64,000 nt of DNA from CATQHW01 sp965215345. Lineage in GTDB: Bacteria > Spirochaetota > Spirochaetia > SZUA-6 > Bin103. Below, piece by piece: positions 16,015 through 24,549 of this stretch (position 1 is its first letter; every line of letters starts with the position of its first letter). The position numbers and the translations under genes were made by a program. Below the pieces are notes generated by a model. It was not told where the DNA came from and made no database searches. It saw only the letters and a list, made by a program, of their open reading frames with translations. The stretch spans positions 744,001 to 808,000 of the forward strand of contig CBDCDL010000002.1 of NCBI GenBank assembly GCA_965215345.1, given 5' to 3'.

Positions 16015-16917
16015 CTACCCCTTCAGCGCCCCGATCAGGACGCCCTTGACAAAGTACTTCTGCAGGAACGGATACAGCAGCAGGATCGGCAGCACGGCCA
16101 CGATCATCACCGCGAACTTGATCTGCACCATCGCCATGACGCCCCTGCCCGACTCGCCGGTCTCGAACTGCTGCACGGCCTCCGGCGACGCCTGTATGAG
16201 CACGCGCCGCAGATAGATCTGGATCGGCTGCAGGTCCGCATCCGGGAGGTAGAGAAGAGCCGGGAAGAAGCTGTTCCAGTGGCCGATCCCGTAGAAGAGG
16301 ATGAGCACGGCGACGATCGGCTTGGACAGCGGCAGCACGATCTTCCAGACGATGCGCCACTCGCCGGCGCCCTCGATGCGGGCGCACTCGAACAGATCTT
16401 CCGGCAAGGTCTGAAAGAAGGTCCGGCAAATGATCAGGTTGAATATGGCGATCAGCGGCGGGATCACGATCGCCCAGCGCGTGCCATACAGCCCCAGCTT
16501 GACCACCAGCACGAACAGCGGGATCAGGCCGCCGGAAAAGAACATGGTGAACACGAACAGGAACATCAGCACGCCACGCGCCGAAAAGTTGCGCTTGGAA
16601 AGCGGATAGGCGGCCATGACGGTGAACACCAGGTTGAGCGCGGTGCCGACGCTGGTGTACCAGATCGTGTTGTAGTAGCTGCGGATGACGGTCGGATCGT
16701 TGAGCACGGTGCGATACGCGTCCAGGCTGAATCCCTTGGGCAGCAGGAAGACCTCCCGCCGTGCGACGGCCACCGGATCGCTGATCGACATGCTCAGGAC
16801 GAACACGAACGGATAGAGCGTGACGACGAAGGCCAGCGCCACGCCGACGTAGACGAACGTGTCGACCAGGACATCCTCGACCGTGAGCGCCCTGCGGATT
16901 CCGACCCGTTCCGTCAT
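16015..16917 (-). CDS. ABC transporter permease, LplC/YtcP type
   Basis: This 300-residue, six-helix inner-membrane protein starts at ATG 16917; the longer frame is noise from the overlapping permease gene. The EAA loop is CARIEGAGEWRIVWKIVLPLSKP, with the conserved G. The end (LLLYPFLQKYFVKGVLIGALKG) is the signature of carbohydrate permeases of the LplC group. It pairs with the permease encoded seven bases upstream to form the channel for the LplA-type binding protein. Confidence 0.92.
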   Translation of the reverse strand: MTERVGIRRALTVEDVLVDTFVYVGVALAFVVTLYPFVFVLSMSISDPVAVARREVFLLPKGFSLDAYRTVLNDPTVIRSYYNTIWYTSVGTALNLVFTVMAAYPLSKRNFSARGVLMFLFVFTMFFSGGLIPLFVLVVKLGLYGTRWAIVIPPLIAIFNLIICRTFFQTLPEDLFECARIEGAGEWRIVWKIVLPLSKPIVAVLILFYGIGHWNSFFPALLYLPDADLQPIQIYLRRVLIQASPEAVQQFETGESGRGVMAMVQIKFAVMIVAVLPILLLYPFLQKYFVKGVLIGALKG

Positions 16918-16924
16918 CGCAGGC

Positions 16925-17878
16925 TCACCAGAGCGAGGTGTCGGTGAAACGGCGCGCCAGCCGATTGAAGACCACGAGAAACACCAGGTTGACCACGTTC
17001 TTGAACAGCCCGACCGCCGCCCCGAAGCTGTACTCGCCACTGACGATGCCGCGCCGATAGACGTAGGTGTCGATCACGTCGGCCACCTCGTAGGTGGCCG
17101 GCGAGTACATGAGCAGGTTCTTCTCCCAGTTCACGGACATGGCGTGCCCGAGGTTCAGGATGAGCAGGATGATGATGGTCGGCGCCATGCCGGGAACGGT
17201 GACGAAACGGATCCGCTGGATGCGCGAGGCGCCGTCCACCTCCGCGGCGTCGTAGAGCTCCTGGCTGATGCCGGCGATCGCGGCCAGGTAGATGATCGAG
17301 CTGAAGCCGAACCACTGCCAGATGTGGGATCCGATGTAGAGGGGCCGGAACCAGCGTTGCTGTCCCATGAAGTTGACCGGCTCGCCGTCGAGCGACTTGA
17401 TGACGACGTTGACGATACCGCTGTTCGGTGACAGGAACGTGACCAGCATGCCGACGATGATCACCAGGGAGACGAAGTACGGCAGGTAGCTCACGGTCTG
17501 CGCGATCCGCTTGAGCGGGACGATGCGTATCTCGTTGAGCATCAGCGCGAAGACGATCGGCACGGGAAAGCCGAAGACGATGGTGTAGAAGCTGATCAGC
17601 AGCGTGTTGCGCATCAGCCGCCAGAAGTAGAACGACTCGAAGAACTGGATGAACCATTTGAAGCCGACCCAGTCGCTGCCGAACACGCCCTTGGCGATCC
17701 GATAGTCCTTGAAGGCGACGACGATGCCGGCCATCGGCAGGTAGTGAAAGATGACGAGGTAGACGACCGGCAGCAGCATCATCGCGTACCAGGCGCGTTC
17801 GAGCTTGATCCGCCTCCACAACGCCGCCAAAGGGGTCGGTCTGGTCAGGGTGGAAGCCGTGGATACGGCGTTCCGCAT
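16925..17878 (-). CDS. ABC transporter permease, LplB type
   Basis: This 317-residue permease starts at ATG 17878; an in-frame GTG at 17923 would add 15 residues. WYAMMLLPVVYLVIFHYLPM is the usual first helix of LplB permeases, and AAEVDGASRIQRIRFVTVPG is the EAA loop that contacts the ATPase. It is the first gene of the importer operon and lies 88 bases downstream of the RsbW-like gene on the same strand. Read-through from the signalling operon is therefore possible. Confidence 0.92.
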   Translation of the reverse strand: MRNAVSTASTLTRPTPLAALWRRIKLERAWYAMMLLPVVYLVIFHYLPMAGIVVAFKDYRIAKGVFGSDWVGFKWFIQFFESFYFWRLMRNTLLISFYTIVFGFPVPIVFALMLNEIRIVPLKRIAQTVSYLPYFVSLVIIVGMLVTFLSPNSGIVNVVIKSLDGEPVNFMGQQRWFRPLYIGSHIWQWFGFSSIIYLAAIAGISQELYDAAEVDGASRIQRIRFVTVPGMAPTIIILLILNLGHAMSVNWEKNLLMYSPATYEVADVIDTYVYRRGIVSGEYSFGAAVGLFKNVVNLVFLVVFNRLARRFTDTSLW

Positions 17879-17966
17879 GGGAACCCTACTGTGCTCCGCC
17901 GGCGGAGCGTTGTCAACGCGCACGCCGCCGCGCGGGCGAGCGCGGAGGGTGTATCTGTCCCGCCGG

Positions 17967-18392
17967 TCAGGCGTTATCGGTCTTGCTGGTCCGTATCATG
18001 AGGCGGTTCCGGCCGTCCTCGTAGCGGTAGCTGACCTGGTCCACCATCTCGCGGACCAGATGGACGCCCAGGCCGCCGACCGGGCGGTCGTCGAGCGCCG
18101 CGTCCGTATCGGGGACCGGAGCGTCCTGAAGCGGATCGAAGAGCGGGCCGTCGTCGGCAATCTCGATGGTGACGGTGTCCGCTTCGCAGGCCACGATGAC
18201 CTCCAGCTCGCTCGCCCCGGCCTCGCGGCCGTGGGTCATCACGTTCAGGGTTATCTCCTCGAGCACGAGGTTCATGCGGAACAGGAAGTCCGGGGGCCAG
18301 CGTTCGCGCGCTCCGAGTTCCTCGACGGCATCCGTGATGTCCGAAAGCCGTTCAGGGTCGGCTTCCAGCTTCAGGTGCAGATCGGCGCTCAC
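17967..18392 (-). CDS. RsbW-like anti-sigma/serine kinase (HATPase)
   Basis: This 141-residue GHKL ATPase of the RsbW/SpoIIAB class has N-box VLEEITLNVMTHG with the Mg-binding Asn50. Its G1 box is IADDGPLFDP and its G2 box GGLGVHLVREMVDQV. Such proteins phosphorylate a STAS antagonist and hold a target, usually a sigma factor, when the antagonist is phosphorylated. It is the last gene of the signalling operon, separated from the STAS gene by 116 bases with two hairpins. No sigma factor is adjacent, so the partner is unknown. Confidence 0.88.
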   Translation of the reverse strand: MSADLHLKLEADPERLSDITDAVEELGARERWPPDFLFRMNLVLEEITLNVMTHGREAGASELEVIVACEADTVTIEIADDGPLFDPLQDAPVPDTDAALDDRPVGGLGVHLVREMVDQVSYRYEDGRNRLMIRTSKTDNA

Positions 18393-18409
18393 GCCCGGAG
18401 CCCCTCCCC

Positions 18410-18435
18410 CGTTCGCGCCGCCTCCGGCGCGAACG
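18410..18435 (-). terminator. 11-bp hairpin between STAS and RsbW-like genes
   Basis: CGTTCGCGCCG pairs perfectly with CGGCGCGAACG around CCTC. It lies just upstream of the RsbW-like start. It may act as an intra-operon attenuator or mRNA processing signal that lowers kinase relative to antagonist expression. Confidence 0.4.
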
Positions 18436-18465
18436 CCTCATGCGCGGCTCTCGCCGCCGCGCGGA

Positions 18466-18500
18466 GGTTCCGTGCGGCCGGCGGTCGCCCCCACGGAACC
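18466..18500 (-). repeat. 9-bp inverted repeat in the same intergenic gap
   Basis: GGTTCCGTG (18466-18474) pairs with CACGGAACC (18492-18500) over a 17-base loop. Together with 18410-18435 it makes this 116-base gap unusually structured within an otherwise overlapping operon. Confidence 0.4.
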
Positions 18501-18508
18501 CATCGACA

Positions 18509-18847
18509 TCAGGCGCTCACCGCCTGGGTGGCTTCCTCCCTGGAGGCGTGCACCTGGATGATGCGATCGAACCCGCTGATCTCGAACACTTCCTTGATCG
18601 ACGGCGAGAGCGCACAGATGGCGAACCTGGCCTGTTGCCGCTGCAACTTCCGGGCGAGCAGCAGCGTCGCCCGCAGGCCGGAACTGCTGATGTAGGAAAG
18701 CTTGCCCATGTCCATGACCACCGCGGAATCGTCGTCGCCGACCACCTCCTCGAACCGGTCCTGGAACTCCTGGGAATTGCTGCCGTCGATGCGACCGTCG
18801 ACGGCGACGATCAACGCGCTGCCGTCGCGCTCACTGCTGATTTGCAC
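18509..18847 (-). CDS. STAS-domain anti-sigma factor antagonist
   Basis: This 112-residue RsbV/SpoIIAA-like protein has its phosphorylation loop in MGKLSYISSSGLRATL, where Ser55 is the likely phosphorylated residue. The start is GTG at 18847, overlapping the phosphatase stop by 17 bases, so the two are translated together. In a partner switch the dephosphorylated form binds the RsbW-like kinase and frees its target. The upstream phosphatase would remove the phosphate. Confidence 0.9.
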   Translation of the reverse strand: MQISSERDGSALIVAVDGRIDGSNSQEFQDRFEEVVGDDDSAVVMDMGKLSYISSSGLRATLLLARKLQRQQARFAICALSPSIKEVFEISGFDRIIQVHASREEATQAVSA

Positions 18848-21449
18848 TCATCCTTCTCCCGTCATGCGGCGCCTGCCGCGCCGCGTCGTGGCCTCCGATG
18901 ATAGCCGACGATCGTCGCTCGGGGCGACCGGAGGCTGATGCGTCGACCCGTTTGCGCAGCGTGAGCCGATTGCGCTCGCCCACGCGCAGGTAGGACACCT
19001 CGTCCACCAGCGAGCGGCGCATCAGCCCCGCTCCCAGGCTTGCCGTCTCCTCCGCTTCGCCCGGTCCGCTGCCGCGCTCGGCGGACTCCTCCAGCGGATC
19101 GTAGGCGCCCCCGTCATCCTCCACCTTGACCTCCGCCACGCCTCCGTCGAGCGTGGCGGACACCGCGATCTCGTATTCGCTGACCGCCGACAGCCGCTCG
19201 TCGATCGCATCGATCACGACCGCCTCCAGCGCCTGCCGGAGGTGCGCTGCGCCGGTCCGACCGATGCCGGCGCTCTCGGCGAACGCCCGCATCTCCTCGC
19301 CGATGCGGGGCAGGTCCGCCCGGTTGTTGCGCAGCGAGAAGCGCCGGACCGCGATCTCGTCCTCGACGGTCTCGCGGCCGAGGACGACCATGGTCACGTC
19401 GTCGAACTGAGCCGCCTCGCCGGCGAACTCCTCGATCGATCGCAGCATCATCTCCAGCGTGTCGCCGGGGCCGCGGCCGGCGCTGTCCCGGAGGCTCTGC
19501 TCCATGCGCTCGTAGCCGTACTCCTCCTCGGTCACGTCGGCCGATTCGGGGATGCCGTCGGTATAGACGAACAGCTTGCCGCCGGGCGGCACGCTCACCG
19601 CCGCTTCGTCATAGGTGAGCCCGTCGAACATGGCCAGCGCGACGCCCCCGGTCAGCGGGATCCGTTCGACGCCGTCGCCCGTGACCAGCGCCGGCGAGTT
19701 GTGGCCGCCGTTGGCATAGAGAAAACTTCCGTCGCGAACGTCGTAGACGCCGTAGAAGACCGTCACGAACATGTCCCCGGCGGTGGCCTCGACCAGGGTG
19801 TCGTTGACCATCCGCAGGCACTCGCCGGGGCCGTACTCCACCTGCCGGGCGGTGGCGCGGATGACCGTGCGCGTGACCGCCATGAACATCGACGCCGGCA
19901 CGCCCTTGCCGGCGACGTCGCCGACGACGACGCCGATGCGGTTCTCGTCCAGCCGGAAGAAGTCGTAGAAGTCGCCGCCGACCTCCTTGGCGGGATGCAT
20001 GGCGGCCTGGATCTTGACGCCCGCCGCCTCGAAGCGCTCGCCGGGCAGGAACGAGCGCTGCACCCGGCTGGCGATCTGCAGATCGCGCTGCAGGGCCAGG
20101 TACGCGGTCCTGGTGCGCAACGCTTCCTGGAGCTGCGCCACCAGCTTCGTCAGGCGCTGCTGCTGGCGGCCGACCCGGCTGGTCATCTTCTGGAAGGCCA
20201 GCCCGATCATCTGCAGCTCGTTGCCGCTGTCGTTGTCGCCGGCCGCGTCCACCTCCACCGTGGCCGCCGGCGCCTGCACCTCGGCAAGGTCGTTGAGGAT
20301 GTCCCGCCGCTCCTCCTCGTTCAGGGTGTCGGCAAGGCGTGTCATCTCGCCCTGAATGAACCGCTCCTGCTGGCGCCGGCGCAGCAGCGCCCGGCGGCGG
20401 TGCCGGCGCAATGTCAGCGTCTGCGTCCGGAACGTGTTCACGGCGCGGGCGATGCGCGCCACCTCGTCGTCCGACTCCTCGTCGCTGACCGCAACGGTCG
20501 CCTGCGTGTCGCCGCGGGAAAGCGCGTCCAGCACGACGACGCCATCGGTCAGACGGGACAGCGCGCTGCGAAGGTACAGGGTGAGCCCGACCAGCGATGC
20601 GAGCACGAATCCCGCTCCCGCCAAGGCGGTGATCAGGCTGACCCGCCGCTGATCGGCGTAGACGGCGCTGACGTCCTGCACCGTGACCACGCGCGCAACC
20701 AGGTTGCCGAGCTCGGCTTCGAGCGGAAACGCGGCGTGCGAGAACACCTGGTCGCCCGAGCGGACCGGCTCGGAGGTGCTTCCGGGCAGCCATCCTGTCT
20801 CGCGGATGAGCTCCCAGATCTCCGGATCGGTCCCCACCAGCAGGCGGCCCCGCCGGTTCACGATCAGCGCCTCCGCCCCGGTGTCCTCCTTCAACTCGGT
20901 CAGCGCCTCCAGGATGTCGGTCGCCAGCACGGCCACCGCCAGCGTCGCGCCGTCCGCGTCGTGCAGGGGAACGCCGACCGACAGCGTCACGTTGCGCTCG
21001 GCGTCGATCGCCACGCCGCCGCCGGTCCATCCCCGCTCGATCATCTGCGCCAGCGCCTCGTCGCTGGCAGCCGCGGCCGGCTCGAACGCCGGCTGCGAGG
21101 AATACAGCACTTCCCTGGCGAGTGAAACCAGGTCCAGGCGGCTCACGTCACCGGTGCGCCGCAGCGTCGCGAGCGGCGCCTGCGCCGCCTGCGAGATCTC
21201 TCCCCGGTCCCCCCCGGCCAAGGCGGCGCGCAACGCCCGGTTCTCCGCGACGATCGGCACGCGCTCGCGCATGCGCTGCACGCCGGTCTCGACGATCTTG
21301 CCCCAGAGCGCGCGGCTGCCGGTCATGGCGGTGCGGTCGAGCTGGTCGCGCAGCGCCTGCTCGCGCTGGCTCCCGGCGAGCACCAGGCCGGCCACCATCA
21401 CCGCCATGAACACGACGACGATGACGCCGATCCGCGCCTTGAGGCCCAT
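18831..21449 (-). CDS. RsbU-like sensor phosphatase: Cache-like sensor, HAMP, PP2C (SpoIIE) and HATPase-like domain
   Basis: This 872-residue membrane protein starts at ATG 21449; the longer frame upstream is antisense to nothing real. It has TM1 (5-25), a periplasmic Cache-like sensor (26-275), TM2 (276-295), a HAMP region (about 295-350), a linker and coiled coil to about 460, and a SpoIIE-type PP2C domain (about 465-690). Metal-binding residues lie in GGDFYD (491-496), GDVAGKG, YTDGIPE (629-635) and FDDVTM. The C-terminus (about 703-855) is an RsbW-like HATPase fold whose N-box reads EAVVIDAID, without the usual Asn. It should dephosphorylate the downstream STAS protein. Confidence 0.88.
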   Translation of the reverse strand: MGLKARIGVIVVVFMAVMVAGLVLAGSQREQALRDQLDRTAMTGSRALWGKIVETGVQRMRERVPIVAENRALRAALAGGDRGEISQAAQAPLATLRRTGDVSRLDLVSLAREVLYSSQPAFEPAAAASDEALAQMIERGWTGGGVAIDAERNVTLSVGVPLHDADGATLAVAVLATDILEALTELKEDTGAEALIVNRRGRLLVGTDPEIWELIRETGWLPGSTSEPVRSGDQVFSHAAFPLEAELGNLVARVVTVQDVSAVYADQRRVSLITALAGAGFVLASLVGLTLYLRSALSRLTDGVVVLDALSRGDTQATVAVSDEESDDEVARIARAVNTFRTQTLTLRRHRRRALLRRRQQERFIQGEMTRLADTLNEEERRDILNDLAEVQAPAATVEVDAAGDNDSGNELQMIGLAFQKMTSRVGRQQQRLTKLVAQLQEALRTRTAYLALQRDLQIASRVQRSFLPGERFEAAGVKIQAAMHPAKEVGGDFYDFFRLDENRIGVVVGDVAGKGVPASMFMAVTRTVIRATARQVEYGPGECLRMVNDTLVEATAGDMFVTVFYGVYDVRDGSFLYANGGHNSPALVTGDGVERIPLTGGVALAMFDGLTYDEAAVSVPPGGKLFVYTDGIPESADVTEEEYGYERMEQSLRDSAGRGPGDTLEMMLRSIEEFAGEAAQFDDVTMVVLGRETVEDEIAVRRFSLRNNRADLPRIGEEMRAFAESAGIGRTGAAHLRQALEAVVIDAIDERLSAVSEYEIAVSATLDGGVAEVKVEDDGGAYDPLEESAERGSGPGEAEETASLGAGLMRRSLVDEVSYLRVGERNRLTLRKRVDASASGRPERRSSAIIGGHDAARQAPHDGRRMSANQQ

Positions 21450-21454
21450 CGGTC

Positions 21455-22462
21455 CTACTCCACCACCTGCGCCACGCGCAGCAGGCCCAGCGGGGGATAG
21501 ATCGCCAGCTCCAGCGCGACCGACATGCGGATCACCAGCGCGAAGCGGGCCAACGGCGCTACCGGGATGTCCTCCGGGCGCTCGCCGCCGACCAGTATCC
21601 GCTCGGCCTGGGCGCCGGCGAGCTTGCCGACCAGGTAGTAGCGGCTCACGAAGCCGAGCATCGCCTGCGAACCTTCGAAGCTGGCCTCGGTGCCGGCGAA
21701 GACGGGGACGCCCCGCGCGACCGCCGCCTCCGTGATGCGGACGTCGTTGCGGGTCACGAAGGAGTCGGGACCCATGTACAGGAACTCCGCGCCGTCGTCC
21801 GCCAGCCCGTCGACGACCTCCGGCAGCCGCTCGGGGTCGGGCGTGCCGTCGGCGTCGAGCGGCGCCGACGCCTCCAGCAGCTCGATGCCGCGCTCCGCCG
21901 CTTCCTCGCGAAGCTCCTCGATGTTGATCAACGAGTTGCGCTCCAGGGAGTTGTAGACCACGCCCAGACGCTCGACGGAGCGGTATTGCAGCAGGGCGTC
22001 GAGCTGCTTGCTCACCGGCGGCAGAAACGCCGTGCCGGTGACCGGACGGCCGGTCGACTCGAAGCTCTCGACGATGTTGGCTTCGACCGGGTAGGCCACG
22101 ATCGAGAATACGCCGGGTATCCCCTGCACGTGCGCCGTGGGGTCGGCGGCGTCGCGAGCGCCCAGGATGCCGAGCGTCGTCGAGGTGCCGAACGTGTGCA
22201 CCAGGTCCGGTTGGGCGGTGCGTATCTCGGCGACGATTCCGGGGATCCTGCTCCGGTCCTGATCGAGGTTGCGCAGCGTGTAGCGCACCGGTATGCCGCG
22301 CTCCCGCATGTGGGCCCGGAAGCCGTGCTCGACGTCCGTCTCGCCGCGCCACACCACCAGGAACACGTGGAACGGGTCTTCCGGCGCCTGGGCAGCCGCC
22401 GCGCCGGCCAGCCCGATGATCATGGCTGCCGCAAGCCGGCAGGATGCCGCGCGCCCTCTCAC
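21455..22462 (-). CDS. ABC-type substrate-binding protein (PF04392-like), probable periplasmic ligand sensor
   Basis: This 335-residue protein has a signal peptide (LAAAMIIGLAGAAAAQA). The GTG start at 22462 overlaps the stop of the MFS fusion as GTGA. The body is a type-1 periplasmic binding fold of the 'ABC_sub_bind' family: VRYTLRNLDQDRSRIPGIVAEI, VHTFGTSTTLGILGARDA, LGVVYNSLERNSL. No ABC permease of the matching type is nearby. Instead it sits between a transporter-sensor fusion and a sensor phosphatase, so a role in signal input is more likely than in import. Confidence 0.85.
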   Translation of the reverse strand: MRGRAASCRLAAAMIIGLAGAAAAQAPEDPFHVFLVVWRGETDVEHGFRAHMRERGIPVRYTLRNLDQDRSRIPGIVAEIRTAQPDLVHTFGTSTTLGILGARDAADPTAHVQGIPGVFSIVAYPVEANIVESFESTGRPVTGTAFLPPVSKQLDALLQYRSVERLGVVYNSLERNSLINIEELREEAAERGIELLEASAPLDADGTPDPERLPEVVDGLADDGAEFLYMGPDSFVTRNDVRITEAAVARGVPVFAGTEASFEGSQAMLGFVSRYYLVGKLAGAQAERILVGGERPEDIPVAPLARFALVIRMSVALELAIYPPLGLLRVAQVVE

Positions 22463-24549
22463 GCCGCCTCCCTCGCCGGCGTGCCGGCACGACTCATCGC
22501 GACGTAGACCGCCGTGCAGATCAGCACCAGGACGCCGACGGCGAGCATCGCCTGCCCATACGCCGTGGCAGCCGCCAACGCCCCCACCAGCACGGCGCCT
22601 CCCGCGGTCCCGATCCGCTCCAGGGTGCGGAACATGCCGACGATCCCCCCCGGGCTGATTCCCACCTCGCCGCTGGCTTCCTGCGCAATCTCCTGAATCA
22701 CGGCGAGTTGGGGCACGGTCACGATCGCGAACCCGCTTCCCATCAGGGCTACCGACGCGAGCACCAGCCCGGTCGCGTCCGTCAGCGCCGGCAGCGCGCA
22801 TCCCAGGCCCAGGACGCAATTGCCGGCGATCATCAGCAGCCGCGGCTGCCTGAGCTGGTCCGCGGCTCGTGCCACCAGCGGCGTGACCACGACGCACGCG
22901 ATGCCGTACACCATCATCACCCGGCCGATATTCGACTGGGCGTTGCCGAGGAACTCCAGGTAGAGCGGCACGAGGTAGAAGAACAGGCCGCCGAGCACGA
23001 ACTTGCTCGGCAACGCGGTGAATACCGTCACGGCCATGAACTGGCGGTGCGCAAGCAGTCGGAGCCAGCCGCGCACGCCGCCTTTGCCGCGGCTCACGCG
23101 GCGGACGCCCCCCGGATCGATGGTCACGAGCGCCGCCGCGGCAGCGATCGTCGCGAGCGCTGCGGCGACCAGCAGGGTGTCCTGGTAACCCAGGCGGCCC
23201 GCCAGCATTCCGCCGATCGGCGGGCCGCAGACGAAGGCCGCGAACACGGCCCCGAGAAAGCCCGACATGCCCACGGCCCGGTTCGAACGTTCGGAATGCT
23301 GGGCGACGTAGGCGTGGGCGGAGATGAAGATGATGCCGTAGCCCAGACCGGAAAGCGTCCACCACAGCAGTCCCTCGACGATCGTCGACGCAAACGCCGT
23401 GCCCACGTGTCCCGCAACGGACGGGACGATGCCGGCGACGAACATCCCGCGCGGAGGGATGCGGTCGGTCAGCGATCCGATCATCGGGGTCGCGATGAGC
23501 ACCATGGCCATGAACGCCGTGATCGGCAGGCCGATCGCCACTTCGCGGCTCAGGCCGGCGATCGGCACGTAGATGTCATTGAAGAACAGCGGCAGGAACG
23601 GACGCGAGATCTCCTGCGCCAGCATGAACAGGAAGAACGGAATCCGCACGTCCATGGGCGAGCGGGAAACGAGCGTGTTCTCCGAGCCGGGCATCGCGAA
23701 GCGGAAGCGCGCCCTGATGTCATCGAGCACGTCCCGGATGCGCCGCTGGACGCCGCGGTCGAGTTGCACCTCGTGCGCGTCCTCGGCTTCCTCCACCAGG
23801 TCCGCGAACGCGGTGTTGATGCGGTGCAGCGCGGTGTTGATGAGGTGTCCGAAGCGGCCCACCTCGTCCCGGTGGCGCACGCCGAAGCGGCTGCCGAAGT
23901 CGCCCCCGGCGCTGAGTTCCAGCAGGCGATCCACCAGGCGAATCGGCCCCGAGACCCTGACCACCACCAGGGCCACCAGCAACTCGATCCCGATCAGCAG
24001 GGTGACCAGCAGCACGGTGCCGATGTCCAGGCGCAGCGCCGCCAGCTCGGAGCGCACCGTCCCCTCCTGCACCTGCACCCGCAGGGACGCCACCTGCGTC
24101 CCGTACTCGCGCCTGATCGGCAGCTCCACCAGCTCTCCGCCGGCGGCGTCGCGGGTCGACTCCGCCGCGATGCCCCGTGCATAGAGCTCGGCGCCGTTCG
24201 GATCCAGGACGGCCACGTACGTGAAGTCCTCGTTGTCCGCAAGCACACCGTCCAGGAACTCGTCCATCTTCACCAGCGAGCCGAGCGGGATGCCCAGCGA
24301 CACGGCATAGCCGATCTGCTCCGCCACCAGCTCGCCGGCGACTTCCGCCTTGCGCCGGACCTCGGGAAGCAGGGTGTCCTCGAAAGTCCGGGCCAGCAGC
24401 AACGACAGGACCCCCTGGGAGAGGATCAGCAGCAACGCCGTCAGGCCGGCGAGCCGCAGGACCACGCTGCGGTAGACGCCCCGCTCGGACCGTTCCGGGG
24501 ACCGGTCCGGCGCGCTGCCGCTCCGGACACCCGCGGAAGCCGCGCTCAT
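22459..24549 (-). CDS. Sensor-HAMP-MFS transporter fusion
   Basis: This 696-residue protein starts at ATG 24549, overlapping the stop of the upstream sensor gene as ATGA. It has TM1 (28-52), a periplasmic sensor (53-175) with FTYVAVLDPNGAELYARG, TM2 (177-199) and a HAMP segment (about 198-250). After a charged linker comes a complete 12-helix MFS domain (about 302-690), with RIPPRG and GVRRVSRGKG loops. HAMP domains usually relay signals to kinases, cyclases or chemotaxis domains; here the output module is a transporter. Either ligand sensing gates transport or transport state is reported to the partner-switch proteins. Confidence 0.85.
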   Translation of the reverse strand: MSAASAGVRSGSAPDRSPERSERGVYRSVVLRLAGLTALLLILSQGVLSLLLARTFEDTLLPEVRRKAEVAGELVAEQIGYAVSLGIPLGSLVKMDEFLDGVLADNEDFTYVAVLDPNGAELYARGIAAESTRDAAGGELVELPIRREYGTQVASLRVQVQEGTVRSELAALRLDIGTVLLVTLLIGIELLVALVVVRVSGPIRLVDRLLELSAGGDFGSRFGVRHRDEVGRFGHLINTALHRINTAFADLVEEAEDAHEVQLDRGVQRRIRDVLDDIRARFRFAMPGSENTLVSRSPMDVRIPFFLFMLAQEISRPFLPLFFNDIYVPIAGLSREVAIGLPITAFMAMVLIATPMIGSLTDRIPPRGMFVAGIVPSVAGHVGTAFASTIVEGLLWWTLSGLGYGIIFISAHAYVAQHSERSNRAVGMSGFLGAVFAAFVCGPPIGGMLAGRLGYQDTLLVAAALATIAAAAALVTIDPGGVRRVSRGKGGVRGWLRLLAHRQFMAVTVFTALPSKFVLGGLFFYLVPLYLEFLGNAQSNIGRVMMVYGIACVVVTPLVARAADQLRQPRLLMIAGNCVLGLGCALPALTDATGLVLASVALMGSGFAIVTVPQLAVIQEIAQEASGEVGISPGGIVGMFRTLERIGTAGGAVLVGALAAATAYGQAMLAVGVLVLICTAVYVAMSRAGTPAREAA

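Noticed and set aside
19242..21125. 627-codon plus-strand frame opposite the phosphatase
   Set aside because: No domain signature; the opposite strand encodes PP2C metal-binding motifs without interruption.
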